From the IMG/VR virus record IMGVR_UViG_3300010299_000005, positions 1-52,729 of that record: a stretch of DNA of 52,729 nucleotides. One strand, 5' to 3'. A program made the position numbers and the translations under genes. Under the pieces are notes generated by a model, which saw only the letters and a program-made list of their open reading frames with translations, did no database searches and was not told the DNA's origin. Source of the DNA: a virus. Of the stretch, positions 13,870-22,071 are shown piece by piece (the stretch's first letter is position 1; the number at the start of each line of letters is the position of its first letter).

Positions 13870-15269
13870 GCAAAATTAACAAAAAGTCTTTACGCAAGGA
13901 TTCTCGTTTTGATGAGAATGTGCGCCTTGCTGGTGGTGGCGGACAAATGGCTGCAGTTCAGAGTGATGAAGCACAGCTTCGTCGTTCTGTGTTGGCGTGT
14001 CTTCTTTGGGAGAATACAGCCTACCAGTCTGGAAATGAAATTAGTGATAATATCGCTATGCTTATTCCAAAAGTAGATCCAGCTGCTTGTGCACGAATTG
14101 TTGAAGAGGCTCGCCATGAACAAAAGCTTCGTCACGTCCCTTTATTCATGATTTCTGAAATGGCTAAATACCCTAGCCACCGCAAACATGTTGAGCAATT
14201 GATTAATAGTGTCTGTACACGAGCTGACCAGCTTACCGACCTTCTTTCTATTTACTGGCGCAATGGGCGTGTGCCACTCGCAAACTCAATCAAGAGAGGA
14301 TTAGCAAGCGCTTTTACAAAGTTTGATGAATATCAACTTGCAAAATATGACAGAGATGCTCCAGTGCTTTTGCGTGATGTGATGTTTCTAACACATCCTA
14401 AACCGCAAAGCAAGGAGCAGGAAGAAATGTTTAAGCGTGTCGCTTCTAGAACGCTTACAACTCCTAAAACATGGGAGACTATGCTGTCTTCTGGTGCCGA
14501 TAAGAAGGAAACATTTACTACTCTTATCAACGAGAAGAAGCTCGGCGGCCTTGCATTTATTCGCAACATGCACGATAGTGGTGTTGGGTACAGCACTCTC
14601 AAGAAGGGTTTTGATAGTCTTTCCAGAAATGTGCTTTTACCGCTTAATTTCTACACAGCATACAAGACTAATCCTACATATGCTCGTGAAATTGAAGATG
14701 CTATGCTTAAAGCATACAGCAATCTTCCTAAGCTTCCTGGGCACACCGTGTTTGTTGTTGATGTGTCAGGCTCAATGCAGGCGCCTATTTCACAGAAGAG
14801 TCGAGTAAATAGAATGGAGGCAGCAGCAAGTCTCGCTGTACTTGCAGCAGAGACCGCTGAAAGAATCACTATTTATGCAACTGCTGGATCATGGAGCGAA
14901 CATAAAACTGCTCGTGTTGCAAATGTGCGTGGATTCGGAATGGCAGATAAAATTCTGGAAAGCAAACAACGTCTTGGTGGTGGTGGTATCTTTACTCGCC
15001 AGTGTCTTGATTATATTAAGAAAGACATGAATGGAGAAGTGCCTGACAGAATTATCGTATTTTCTGACTCACAGGACTGTGACACAAATAATAGAAAAAC
15101 ACCCGACACATTCGGCAAAAACAACTATATTGTCGATGTCAGCTCTCACACGCACGGTGTTAACTACAAAGGTGTATGGACCGCAGAAATCTCAGGATGG
15201 AGTGAAAATCTTCTCACATATATTCGCGGGTTTGAAGGTCTTGAAAATAATTTTGTAGAAAACAGTTGA
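13866..15269 (+). CDS. Ro60/Rsr-type TROVE RNA-binding protein
   Basis: This 467-residue protein has the two-part Ro60 layout. An alpha-helical HEAT-like TROVE ring spans about residues 30-290 (RRSVLACLLWENTAYQ, LLSIYWRNGRVPLANSIKRGL, LGGLAFIRNMHDSGV). A VWA domain follows from about 292, with MIDAS D299-V-S301-G-S303-M. Known Ro60 proteins bind Y RNAs on the outside of the ring and misfolded RNA ends in its hole; bacterial Rsr works with Y RNA and PNPase in RNA decay. A phage copy could protect, sort or degrade RNA during infection. The start overlaps a micro-ORF stop by ATGA. Confidence 0.93.
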   Translation: MSKINKKSLRKDSRFDENVRLAGGGGQMAAVQSDEAQLRRSVLACLLWENTAYQSGNEISDNIAMLIPKVDPAACARIVEEARHEQKLRHVPLFMISEMAKYPSHRKHVEQLINSVCTRADQLTDLLSIYWRNGRVPLANSIKRGLASAFTKFDEYQLAKYDRDAPVLLRDVMFLTHPKPQSKEQEEMFKRVASRTLTTPKTWETMLSSGADKKETFTTLINEKKLGGLAFIRNMHDSGVGYSTLKKGFDSLSRNVLLPLNFYTAYKTNPTYAREIEDAMLKAYSNLPKLPGHTVFVVDVSGSMQAPISQKSRVNRMEAAASLAVLAAETAERITIYATAGSWSEHKTARVANVRGFGMADKILESKQRLGGGGIFTRQCLDYIKKDMNGEVPDRIIVFSDSQDCDTNNRKTPDTFGKNNYIVDVSSHTHGVNYKGVWTAEISGWSENLLTYIRGFEGLENNFVENS

Positions 15270-15291
15270 ATTAAACAAAAAAGGTGTTAAA

Positions 15292-15429
15292 TTGATTTTA
15301 GATGGTGAAGAGAACAGTTACTTCGTACTTGAAATGCAAACAAAAAAAGCTGTTTTCGCTGATTCCTCTATAACAAATTTGAATGGTGAAGTTTACAGAT
15401 ACTTCGTATTGGAACAAAAATCTCTGTAG
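15292..15429 (+). CDS. Possible small protein with internal repeat
   Basis: Directly after the TROVE gene an open frame runs to the TAG at 15427. No early ATG exists; TTG at 15292 is the best start. The product repeats D/N-G-E-x-x-x-Y-F-V-L-E twice, 27 residues apart, matching similar DNA at 15301-15333 and 15382-15414. It may be a degraded gene, or an RNA element following the Ro gene. Confidence 0.25.
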   Translation: MILDGEENSYFVLEMQTKKAVFADSSITNLNGEVYRYFVLEQKSL

Positions 15430-15460
15430 ACGCTTATTCCTTCATCCTTTTTTTTCTAAC

Positions 15461-15763
15461 ATGAAACATACAACACTACTAACCACAATCATCAGCATTG
15501 CAGCTCTTGCAAGCTGTACTACAACTAAGCAGACCACTAACGAAGCTGTCGAGCAGGCTAAATCTAATATCGATATCGGCTATCACATGGGCCGTGTTGA
15601 TGGAGGGTATGAGGTGGGTGGTCACGCATCAACCAATATCTTCGGCCTTGAGCCATACGGTAGTTTTACTACAGGAATGAGATACAATCCAAAACCTGTA
15701 ACACCAGAGCCGATCGTAGTGACGGCGCCTGAAGTTGAGCTTGAGTCTGCCGTAGTTCAATAA
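15461..15763 (+). CDS. Small lipoprotein
   Basis: The ATG at 15461 gives 100 residues. The signal peptide is MKHTTLLTTIISIAALASC with lipobox L-A-S-C, so the mature protein begins at Cys19 followed by TTTKQTT. The mature part is glycine-rich (GYHMGRVDGGYEVGGHAS) with a proline/valine/glutamate-rich end. It would be placed on the outer or inner membrane face of the periplasm. A role in superinfection exclusion or lysis is possible; nothing is proven. A clear terminator follows. Confidence 0.75.
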   Translation: MKHTTLLTTIISIAALASCTTTKQTTNEAVEQAKSNIDIGYHMGRVDGGYEVGGHASTNIFGLEPYGSFTTGMRYNPKPVTPEPIVVTAPEVELESAVVQ

Positions 15764-15784
15764 GTAGAGTAAAAAAGAGATAAA

Positions 15785-15813
15785 AAGAGGAGGGGCTTCT
15801 GCCCCTCTTTTTT
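15785..15813 (+). terminator. Rho-independent terminator after the lipoprotein gene
   Basis: AGAGGAGGGGC, a TTCT loop, then GCCCCTCTTTTTT form a GC-rich stem with a T-run. It ends the transcription unit containing the TROVE and lipoprotein genes. Confidence 0.88.
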
Positions 15814-15845
15814 ATATTAAAAATTTCACTTTTTAATATATTACC

Positions 15846-15853
15846 AATAAATA
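15846..15853 (+). promoter_or_regulatory. Late promoter motif AATAAATA before 15859
   Basis: The octamer lies 5 bases before the ATG at 15859, just after a terminator, so the gene is probably transcribed alone as a late gene. Confidence 0.6.
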
Positions 15854-15858
15854 ATGTT

Positions 15859-16800
15859 ATGAAAATGATCAACGATCATACGTTCTTATATACCGAGGCA
15901 AATATCTATTCCCCTACATCACTTGAAGAGCAAATTAGATCACTCGCAGAAGTGAAGATGGTCAATGATAATCGCATTATAGATTGGCTTATAAAAGCTG
16001 AAAAGCGTTTTATTCAAAACCCATCAAACGATCAAAACAATATACGTTCAGGGTATATTAAAAAGCATGAAGCTGCGCCGGGAGAGCCTGCGTGGGCACA
16101 AAATACATTTGACGCTGTTAGCATTCCAAGTGAACGTGTTGAGTTTCTTAATCATGTAATTGATTATTTTAATGCAAAAAGTGACGATCCTGGCTTTCTT
16201 GATAAATTGTATAAAAAAACATATGACCAAGTGTATAATGTTGAAATTCCAGAATGGGAAAGACAGTTAAGAGCGAATGTAGGAAAGCATAAAAAGAATC
16301 CCTTGGATGAAGGTGTTGATTACAATGTTGTGAAAAGGTGGAATAATGGATTTAAAATGGTGCACTACAAGACAAAAAAAGCATGTAAATTTGAAGGACA
16401 GGCTGTGGGGCATTGTGCAAAAAGTTATAGCCCGAATAGACTATACAGCTTATATGATGAAAAAGATATGCCACACGCTACTCTTGAAGTAAGAGATGGC
16501 AAAGATGTACATCAAATTAAAGGCAAACAAAATGCTGCTCCTGTACCAAAATATCGGCCTTTTATTGTTGATTTTATTAAGTCTGTAAAATTTAATGTAG
16601 TGAAAGAAGGTAAAAATATTGGAATGGCATATTGGAATGGCAAATTTTACTTCAGAGATACGGACGAATTTAAGAAGCTATATAGAGATGAAGTTCTACC
16701 CGCTCAGCAAAAAGCAATTAAACGAGTAATGGATAGTATTCAAACTATAAATGAAAATTTTGCTTATATCCTCAATTATTCAGAATTATTAAACGAATAA
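15859..16800 (+). CDS. PcfJ-like domain protein, late
   Basis: This 313-residue protein has a central segment F-E-G-Q-A-V-G-H-C-A-K-S-Y (about residues 178-190), followed by LYSLYDEKDMPHATLEVRDG, VHQIKGKQNAAP and YRPFIVDFI. This is the PcfJ-type pattern (GxCVxSY...hATlEv...Q.kGk.N..p). PcfJ-like domains occur on plasmids and phages; their chemistry is not established. The last residues (YILNYSELLNE) are helical. The late promoter motif suggests a virion or late-acting protein. Confidence 0.7.
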   Translation: MKMINDHTFLYTEANIYSPTSLEEQIRSLAEVKMVNDNRIIDWLIKAEKRFIQNPSNDQNNIRSGYIKKHEAAPGEPAWAQNTFDAVSIPSERVEFLNHVIDYFNAKSDDPGFLDKLYKKTYDQVYNVEIPEWERQLRANVGKHKKNPLDEGVDYNVVKRWNNGFKMVHYKTKKACKFEGQAVGHCAKSYSPNRLYSLYDEKDMPHATLEVRDGKDVHQIKGKQNAAPVPKYRPFIVDFIKSVKFNVVKEGKNIGMAYWNGKFYFRDTDEFKKLYRDEVLPAQQKAIKRVMDSIQTINENFAYILNYSELLNE

Positions 16801-16804
16801 AAAG

Positions 16805-16834
16805 TTGATATTAAAAACTCTTCAATCATATTAT
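16805..16834 (+). promoter_or_regulatory. Sigma70-like promoter for the macro/phosphatase operon
   Basis: TTGATA (16805-16810), an 18-base spacer and TATTAT (16829-16834) precede the ATG at 16844. The predicted start lies about 3 bases before the ATG. Confidence 0.5.
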
Positions 16835-16843
16835 TATAATAAT

Positions 16844-17296
16844 ATGATTGAAATTATCAACAAAGACATACTGACGGTTGAGAGTGGTGTCGTTGGACAC
16901 TTTTGTAACTGTGTGGGTGGTTTTGGCGGTCTTGCAGGAAAAATAAAGAAAAAGTGGCCTGCTGTTTTTGAGCAGTATAAAAACACGATCGATAGCGTCG
17001 ATTTAAGAGTGAGCTTACTTGGCACTATCGACATAACACGTGTAGATAAATCTTCGCTTTATGTATGTAACATGTATACGCAGTATGATTATGGCACAAA
17101 TGAACGAAAAACTGAATATGGATCTGTAAAGTTTGCTTTACGTGCGCTTCGTAGTTATGCATGCGGTATGCATATATATTTGCCATTTAACTGCGGGTGT
17201 GGACTCGGTGGCGGTGATTGGAATATTGTAAAAAAAATAATTGAAAAGGAATTTGATACATACAACAGCGGCACAATATATATATGCAGGGTATAA
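16844..17296 (+). CDS. Macro-domain protein (ADP-ribose binding/processing)
   Basis: The ATG at 16844 is the real start, giving a protein that begins MIEIINKDILTVESG as macro domains do. VVGHFCNCVGGFGGLAGKIKKKWP is the ligand loop near residue 20, and LPFNCGCGLGGGDW near 110 is the second glycine-rich loop, close to Poa1p/ADP-ribose-1''-phosphatase types. These proteins bind ADP-ribose or hydrolyse ADP-ribose derivatives or ADP-ribosyl esters. The gene overlaps the phosphatase gene by 13 bases. It could remove ADP-ribosylation or neutralise NAD-derived defence signals; this is inference. Confidence 0.87.
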   Translation: MIEIINKDILTVESGVVGHFCNCVGGFGGLAGKIKKKWPAVFEQYKNTIDSVDLRVSLLGTIDITRVDKSSLYVCNMYTQYDYGTNERKTEYGSVKFALRALRSYACGMHIYLPFNCGCGLGGGDWNIVKKIIEKEFDTYNSGTIYICRV

Positions 17297-17733
17297 TAAT
17301 ACATTTTACAGATTTTGCAAATGCAGAGAAATTAGCTAATCAATATGATGCTGTATTATCTCTTGGACATAAATTAAACTCGGTCTGCCTTAGTCGAAAT
17401 GTAAAATATAAGTTAGTCGATTTTGAAGATATAACTACAATTGATATTACCAATAATCCAGTTGGTACTCATATCGGTGGTCCAGAACTATCTCACATAC
17501 ACGAAATAATTAATTTTGTTAAGGGCATTAATAGAGGTGAAAGATTGCTCATACACTGTTTTGCAGGATATAGCAGATCACCTGCTGCAGCAATTATTGC
17601 TATGTGTGAATTAAACGGAGAGAGTATATGGAGTGCAACAAAAAAAGTAAGCACTCTTAGAGTGCCTGACACAATGTCAGTGGTGCCTAACGATTTAATG
17701 ATATCAATGTATGAACGAATCAAATCCAGATAA
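17284..17733 (+). CDS. Dual-specificity/tyrosine phosphatase
   Basis: This 149-residue protein carries the CX5R signature L-L-I-H-C-F-A-G-Y-S-R-S with catalytic C91 and R97, followed by a helix PAAAIIAMCEL, as in dual-specificity phosphatases. The aspartate acid is probably in the VDFED loop (near residue 44) or the HIGGPELSH region. It removes phosphate from protein Tyr/Ser/Thr or from small substrates. The gene overlaps its neighbours on both sides, so all three are co-translated. Confidence 0.87.
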   Translation: MQGIIIHFTDFANAEKLANQYDAVLSLGHKLNSVCLSRNVKYKLVDFEDITTIDITNNPVGTHIGGPELSHIHEIINFVKGINRGERLLIHCFAGYSRSPAAAIIAMCELNGESIWSATKKVSTLRVPDTMSVVPNDLMISMYERIKSR

Positions 17734-18199
17734 TAGTATTACAATAAAATGTTCATGTGGATCGGAGAGAATGTGTTTTTCTTATGACGATGAATTAAAC
17801 TTAGTTGATGTATCAATTCATACGTACTACGGCGAGACAGGAAAGTTAAATTTCTGGAAAAGAATAAAGTTTTGCATACGTACACTCCTTACAGGTAATG
17901 TATATGGAGATCAGCTTATTCTAGACGAGGATGGTATTAATTGTCTTTATAATTATTTAAAACAAAAAAGAGAAGCACCCACCACAACACATATGCCGCT
18001 CGAGCCGTTTATAAAAATTGCAAAGGGAATTCCACATAACTGGCCAGGTGAGTGTATTTTACGCTTCGATCAACGAAATGACGGTTCAATTTACTTGAGT
18101 TATTATGGCGTTAATGACGCTAGAGAAGGAATTACAATCAATCAGTGGCGCGCACTTCTCGATGTTTGTATTGAATTAAAACAAACAACCGATATATAG
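17711..18199 (+). CDS. Unknown protein with Cys-rich start, third gene of the macro operon
   Basis: This 162-residue product has C-S-C-G-S at residues 14-18, then a compact alpha/beta region with FWKRIKFCIRTLLTGNVYGDQLIL and a helical C-terminus. Proteins with this order (CxC, FWxRL, LTGxxxxDE) occur in other phages as uncharacterised. It overlaps the phosphatase gene by 23 bases, so it may act with the macro domain and phosphatase. Confidence 0.65.
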   Translation: MNESNPDNSITIKCSCGSERMCFSYDDELNLVDVSIHTYYGETGKLNFWKRIKFCIRTLLTGNVYGDQLILDEDGINCLYNYLKQKREAPTTTHMPLEPFIKIAKGIPHNWPGECILRFDQRNDGSIYLSYYGVNDAREGITINQWRALLDVCIELKQTTDI

Positions 18200-18220
18200 G
18201 TAGAGCGCACACACCTACAT

Positions 18221-18228
18221 AATAAATA
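18221..18228 (+). promoter_or_regulatory. Late promoter motif AATAAATA before 18239
   Basis: The octamer lies 10 bases from the ATG at 18239, longer than the usual 4-6. The same spacing occurs before 26281. The large downstream gene is therefore probably late. Confidence 0.5.
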
Positions 18229-18238
18229 AGTAGGTAAT

Positions 18239-21148
18239 ATGTCTATACTGTTAGAGAGTCATACTAGAAAACGCGCTAGATTAGTAAGAGATGAACAATT
18301 TATTTCATTTTTTAATGCTGTTTCTCTTCGCGGTTTAACTGAAACTGAAACACCTGAAGCGTTTGTAGACGAGATAGCTGAAAAGTATGATCCAACATTT
18401 CTTGGAGCTAATTCTAATCAGGGATCTGATTTTATTGACTATATTATAGACAACTTACAAAACGGCATTATTAATTATAATGATGCTACCGCTCTTTTTT
18501 GTCAGCGTATTTTAAGGCATTATAGAGAATTGGTTACTAAGAATAAACTCACTAGTGAATTTATTAATAGATTTCGCAATATTACTGATTTGTCTGTTGA
18601 ACTAAAAAAGATATATAAAGAGAATAGTATTCTGTTAAAAGGGTCCGCGCATTTTAGAGCTCTATATAGTAAAATGCTTGAGTCTATGCAAGGAAGAGAT
18701 AATGTATCAATTGATTTCTTCTACAACGAAATTAAAAATAATTTTGATCCAACATCGGATGGAAGATACATGGGGTATATTGTTGATCAACTTGTTGATA
18801 AAGCAGATAGGCCCGCAGTTATTACATTGCAAGATGCTGAGTATGTAAAATTGCTTCTTAACGCGCATTTAACACAGGTAGAGAATAATAATAAAGATAT
18901 TAAGTATATTGATATTTTTAGATATAAAAAAATATTTCCAGATTTAGATAGAGAAATGAAGCAGTATCTGCCTAATTTTAATTTCGATAATAATAAGTGT
19001 CCAAATTTCGTTCAAACGCAGCAAAAATTTCTACCCGAACTAGGCGAGCCTATTTATCAAAATGTAAAGTTTCAATTTTATAAGATACCAAATAGAGCAG
19101 TGGCCGCTAAAGTAATTCCAAACCGTCGCAGATTTGATGAATGGATTCAAACACAACAATATAATGCTGGATATTGGTGCGTAGCGGATATGTATGATTA
19201 CTTTCCTACTTACATTGCTGTTGATGTGTATGGATTTTGTTCATACGCTATCGTACCTAAGTCTCGAGGTGGGTGGAGAGGTGAAATAAAAAATAGATTC
19301 AATTCGAAAGCAACATGTCTGACCATGAATAACAGTGATTATGACGCTCTGTATGATTTTTTTGTAAGCGACACAGTATCAGATGTTCTCGAACAATTTA
19401 AACACTGCTTTCAATTTACAGACGAGCCGTATTATGATGTGAGTAAATTTCTTGCGAGAGCACCTACGGTTGATGCAATGAATACATTGTTAGGAACTAA
19501 TGAAGAGACACTTTTTGATGTTATTTACAGATTCTTAAATGGATCCCCTAATACATATATAACGAAAATATTAGGAGCTGCACACACTCTTAAATCATTT
19601 GTTAGTGTTAATCCGCGAGGCTTTCCTCTTTTTAATTTTTTAAGAAATATCAACAGTCCAACTATTACAGTAGATTTATTGCGCGATACGCCTCTTGACC
19701 TTAAATATGCGGCAAGGTCTCAAGTAAAAGCAGTAAGTAGAAACCTTGCTAGTGTAATTAATAATTTTAAAGCCAACACCATTGAATCTTTTAATAGAAG
19801 ACCTGGCGATTACAAATACATAGTGGAATGTATATTAGGCAATCACGGTATTTCAGAAATACAAAGAAATAATCCTGCTTTAATTGAAAGTCTTGATACA
19901 CAGCTAAGCAAAAAAATTGCTGACGATACATTGCGTTTTGGTGGAGATTTGAAATATGTGTTCATAGAGCATACTCTAACAAATGAAACGGCAGTGTTAA
20001 AGAAGACACAGAAAGAATTAAAAAAATCAAGAGATTTTTATATTCGCACAGAAGCAATTGAAAGAGATATTGACTCGCAAATAGCAAATGATGTGCTGAT
20101 TCATATAGATGCTATCTCACAATATAACACGATGTTACACGTAGTTGAAAGTCTCTTTATACAAAAGTTAATCGATTCACAAATATCAGCAAATGCAAGA
20201 AATAATATTACCAAATATATTGCGGAACGCTTGAAGTGGATGATTTTAAATGAAAAAGATGTTAGAGGTTTTAACATTTCTTATACTATTAGCTCGTGGG
20301 CAGGTGCACATGAGGTTGAAGTAAAGGCAAAAATTTTAGGTATTTGTGCAAAAGGAATTCTCGAGAATCCTCGCCCATATTCAATTGCGAAGCGAAAAGG
20401 ATTTACCGTGATAAAAAAGGCGTTGTTTGTAGAGGAAGAGTATATTCAAAATATACGTAAAATAAACAATATATCTCCCGAAGCAGTATATTATGATGCT
20501 ACTGCAAATGTAAAAAGTCCAGCTCGTAGAGTTTATCCTGAATTGCTAAACTTTGTAGCTGCTAGTGATAACAGATTAACTAATGTTATTAGACATATAA
20601 AAAATTCATCAGATACTACCGAAACATCTGATAATCTTGTATCGACAATAGATGGATATACAGGTGAAAGTGAGCAACACAGAATTGGATTTACGCCTGA
20701 CTTAAAAATTAAGCTTAAAAGTGCACTTTTAAGTACAATATCCAAAACAAATATATCGGTGGAAAATTTAATATTAGCCACTGATGTAGATTATGGTGCT
20801 AAAATTAAATTTATAGAGCTTTATAATAAAATTATAAATGAATTAGAATTTAAGCCCGCGTATGCACTAGTGCAGCTAAGCAATGATGGACGAAGTATAA
20901 AAGAATCTCTTATAGTTGGCAAAATAAAAAATGATTCAACGATATGGATAAGCATGTTTAGTGATGAACCTATTAGACAATATAGAGATACTTACTATCG
21001 TACGTTTCCAACTGTAAATTCATTTTTGCTTAATTACGACATCAATACAAGCGTGCTCGAAAATAATAATTTATTTGATAACGTCAATACACGTAATGCA
21101 TTTAACAAATACTGCCTATACGTGGAAAAATTTAAAAATGATGATTGA
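18239..21148 (+). CDS. Large unknown late protein, 969 aa
   Basis: The product is mostly helical and polar, without signal peptide or membrane segments. At about residues 310-360 it has YWCVADMYDYFPTY, FCSYAIVPK and GWRGEIKNRF. The order W-C, short acidic loop, then a hydrophobic strand resembles a conserved region of other phage proteins and of the 811-aa protein at 26281. N- and C-terminal thirds are alpha-helical without recognised domains. Size, late promoter motif and single-gene unit suggest a virion-associated or ejected protein. Function not recognised. Confidence 0.78.
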   Translation: MSILLESHTRKRARLVRDEQFISFFNAVSLRGLTETETPEAFVDEIAEKYDPTFLGANSNQGSDFIDYIIDNLQNGIINYNDATALFCQRILRHYRELVTKNKLTSEFINRFRNITDLSVELKKIYKENSILLKGSAHFRALYSKMLESMQGRDNVSIDFFYNEIKNNFDPTSDGRYMGYIVDQLVDKADRPAVITLQDAEYVKLLLNAHLTQVENNNKDIKYIDIFRYKKIFPDLDREMKQYLPNFNFDNNKCPNFVQTQQKFLPELGEPIYQNVKFQFYKIPNRAVAAKVIPNRRRFDEWIQTQQYNAGYWCVADMYDYFPTYIAVDVYGFCSYAIVPKSRGGWRGEIKNRFNSKATCLTMNNSDYDALYDFFVSDTVSDVLEQFKHCFQFTDEPYYDVSKFLARAPTVDAMNTLLGTNEETLFDVIYRFLNGSPNTYITKILGAAHTLKSFVSVNPRGFPLFNFLRNINSPTITVDLLRDTPLDLKYAARSQVKAVSRNLASVINNFKANTIESFNRRPGDYKYIVECILGNHGISEIQRNNPALIESLDTQLSKKIADDTLRFGGDLKYVFIEHTLTNETAVLKKTQKELKKSRDFYIRTEAIERDIDSQIANDVLIHIDAISQYNTMLHVVESLFIQKLIDSQISANARNNITKYIAERLKWMILNEKDVRGFNISYTISSWAGAHEVEVKAKILGICAKGILENPRPYSIAKRKGFTVIKKALFVEEEYIQNIRKINNISPEAVYYDATANVKSPARRVYPELLNFVAASDNRLTNVIRHIKNSSDTTETSDNLVSTIDGYTGESEQHRIGFTPDLKIKLKSALLSTISKTNISVENLILATDVDYGAKIKFIELYNKIINELEFKPAYALVQLSNDGRSIKESLIVGKIKNDSTIWISMFSDEPIRQYRDTYYRTFPTVNSFLLNYDINTSVLENNNLFDNVNTRNAFNKYCLYVEKFKNDD

Positions 21149-21177
21149 ATTTTTAGAACCATATAATACATATTTGT

Positions 21178-22071
21178 ATGGTTTTAATTTTAGGTAGTAA
21201 TGGATATTGTGGTTCGTATTTTAAAAAATTACAAAACCATCCACAATATCCTTTAATAAAATGCTACGACGGTGAAACACTGAGATTTCCTATCGACGAA
21301 AAGAAATTTGCTACATATCTTCTTGAAAATAATATTACTCGTGTAATTAATTGTTTAGGTGTCACAGGCAAGCCTAATGTTGATGCTTGTGAAGAAGAAA
21401 ATAGCAAATTAAATGTTCTTCAAGGAAATGTACTCTTGGTGCAGCAACTCTGTAACGTCTGCATAAAGTATGGTGTAAAATTTGTACAAATTTCGTCTGG
21501 CTGCTTATATAGAGATTTAGGTTGTGAGTTAGGTGTTGATCCAATGATGGAGTTTACTGAAGAGGATGAACCTAATTTTTGTTTTGGTAAAAAAGCGTCG
21601 TGGTATAGTGGCACTAAAAAATTATGCGAAGATATCTTAAAACCACACTTTGATCAGATCCTCGTCGCCCGTCTCAGAATTCCGTTTGGTTCTGATCTCA
21701 GCGAGAAAAATTACATTAATAAAATTTTAAAGTATGATACTTTACTAAACGCAACAAATTCATTCTCAAACATTGAGGAGTTTGCACAAGCAGTATATTA
21801 TCTTTCAAAAGAGCATACCGGCATTTTTAATATTGTACAGCCAGGATATATGTCTACAAAACAGATAATTCATTTGATTAATCGAGAAAATTTCAATAAA
21901 AGTCCAAAATTTTTTAATAATATCGATGAATTTAATAAAACAGTTAAAGCTCCTAGATCAAATTGCGTATTATCACCCGCAAAAGCATTAAGAGCTGGAT
22001 GTAAACTAACACCCATTCAACAATCATTTGAACAAGCAATTCAACAAATAAAAAATGCAAAGAAAAATTAA
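21178..22071 (+). CDS. Bifunctional 4-keto-6-deoxy-glucose 3,5-epimerase/4-reductase (NRS/ER type)
   Basis: An extended short-chain dehydrogenase of 297 residues. It has NAD(P) loop GSNGYCGS (residues 6-13), GVTGKPNVDACE (near 60), SSGCLY, then EEDEPNF, YSGTKKLCED (YxxxK) and LRIPFGSDL with NYINKI. This set, notably TGxPNVDxCE and GCLYxY...EEDxPNF, matches plant NRS/ER and the giant-virus (Mimivirus L780) UDP-rhamnose enzymes rather than ordinary RmlD. It would turn the RmlB product into nucleotide-L-rhamnose, replacing both RmlC and RmlD. It overlaps rmlB by 17 bases. Confidence 0.85.
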   Translation: MVLILGSNGYCGSYFKKLQNHPQYPLIKCYDGETLRFPIDEKKFATYLLENNITRVINCLGVTGKPNVDACEEENSKLNVLQGNVLLVQQLCNVCIKYGVKFVQISSGCLYRDLGCELGVDPMMEFTEEDEPNFCFGKKASWYSGTKKLCEDILKPHFDQILVARLRIPFGSDLSEKNYINKILKYDTLLNATNSFSNIEEFAQAVYYLSKEHTGIFNIVQPGYMSTKQIIHLINRENFNKSPKFFNNIDEFNKTVKAPRSNCVLSPAKALRAGCKLTPIQQSFEQAIQQIKNAKKN

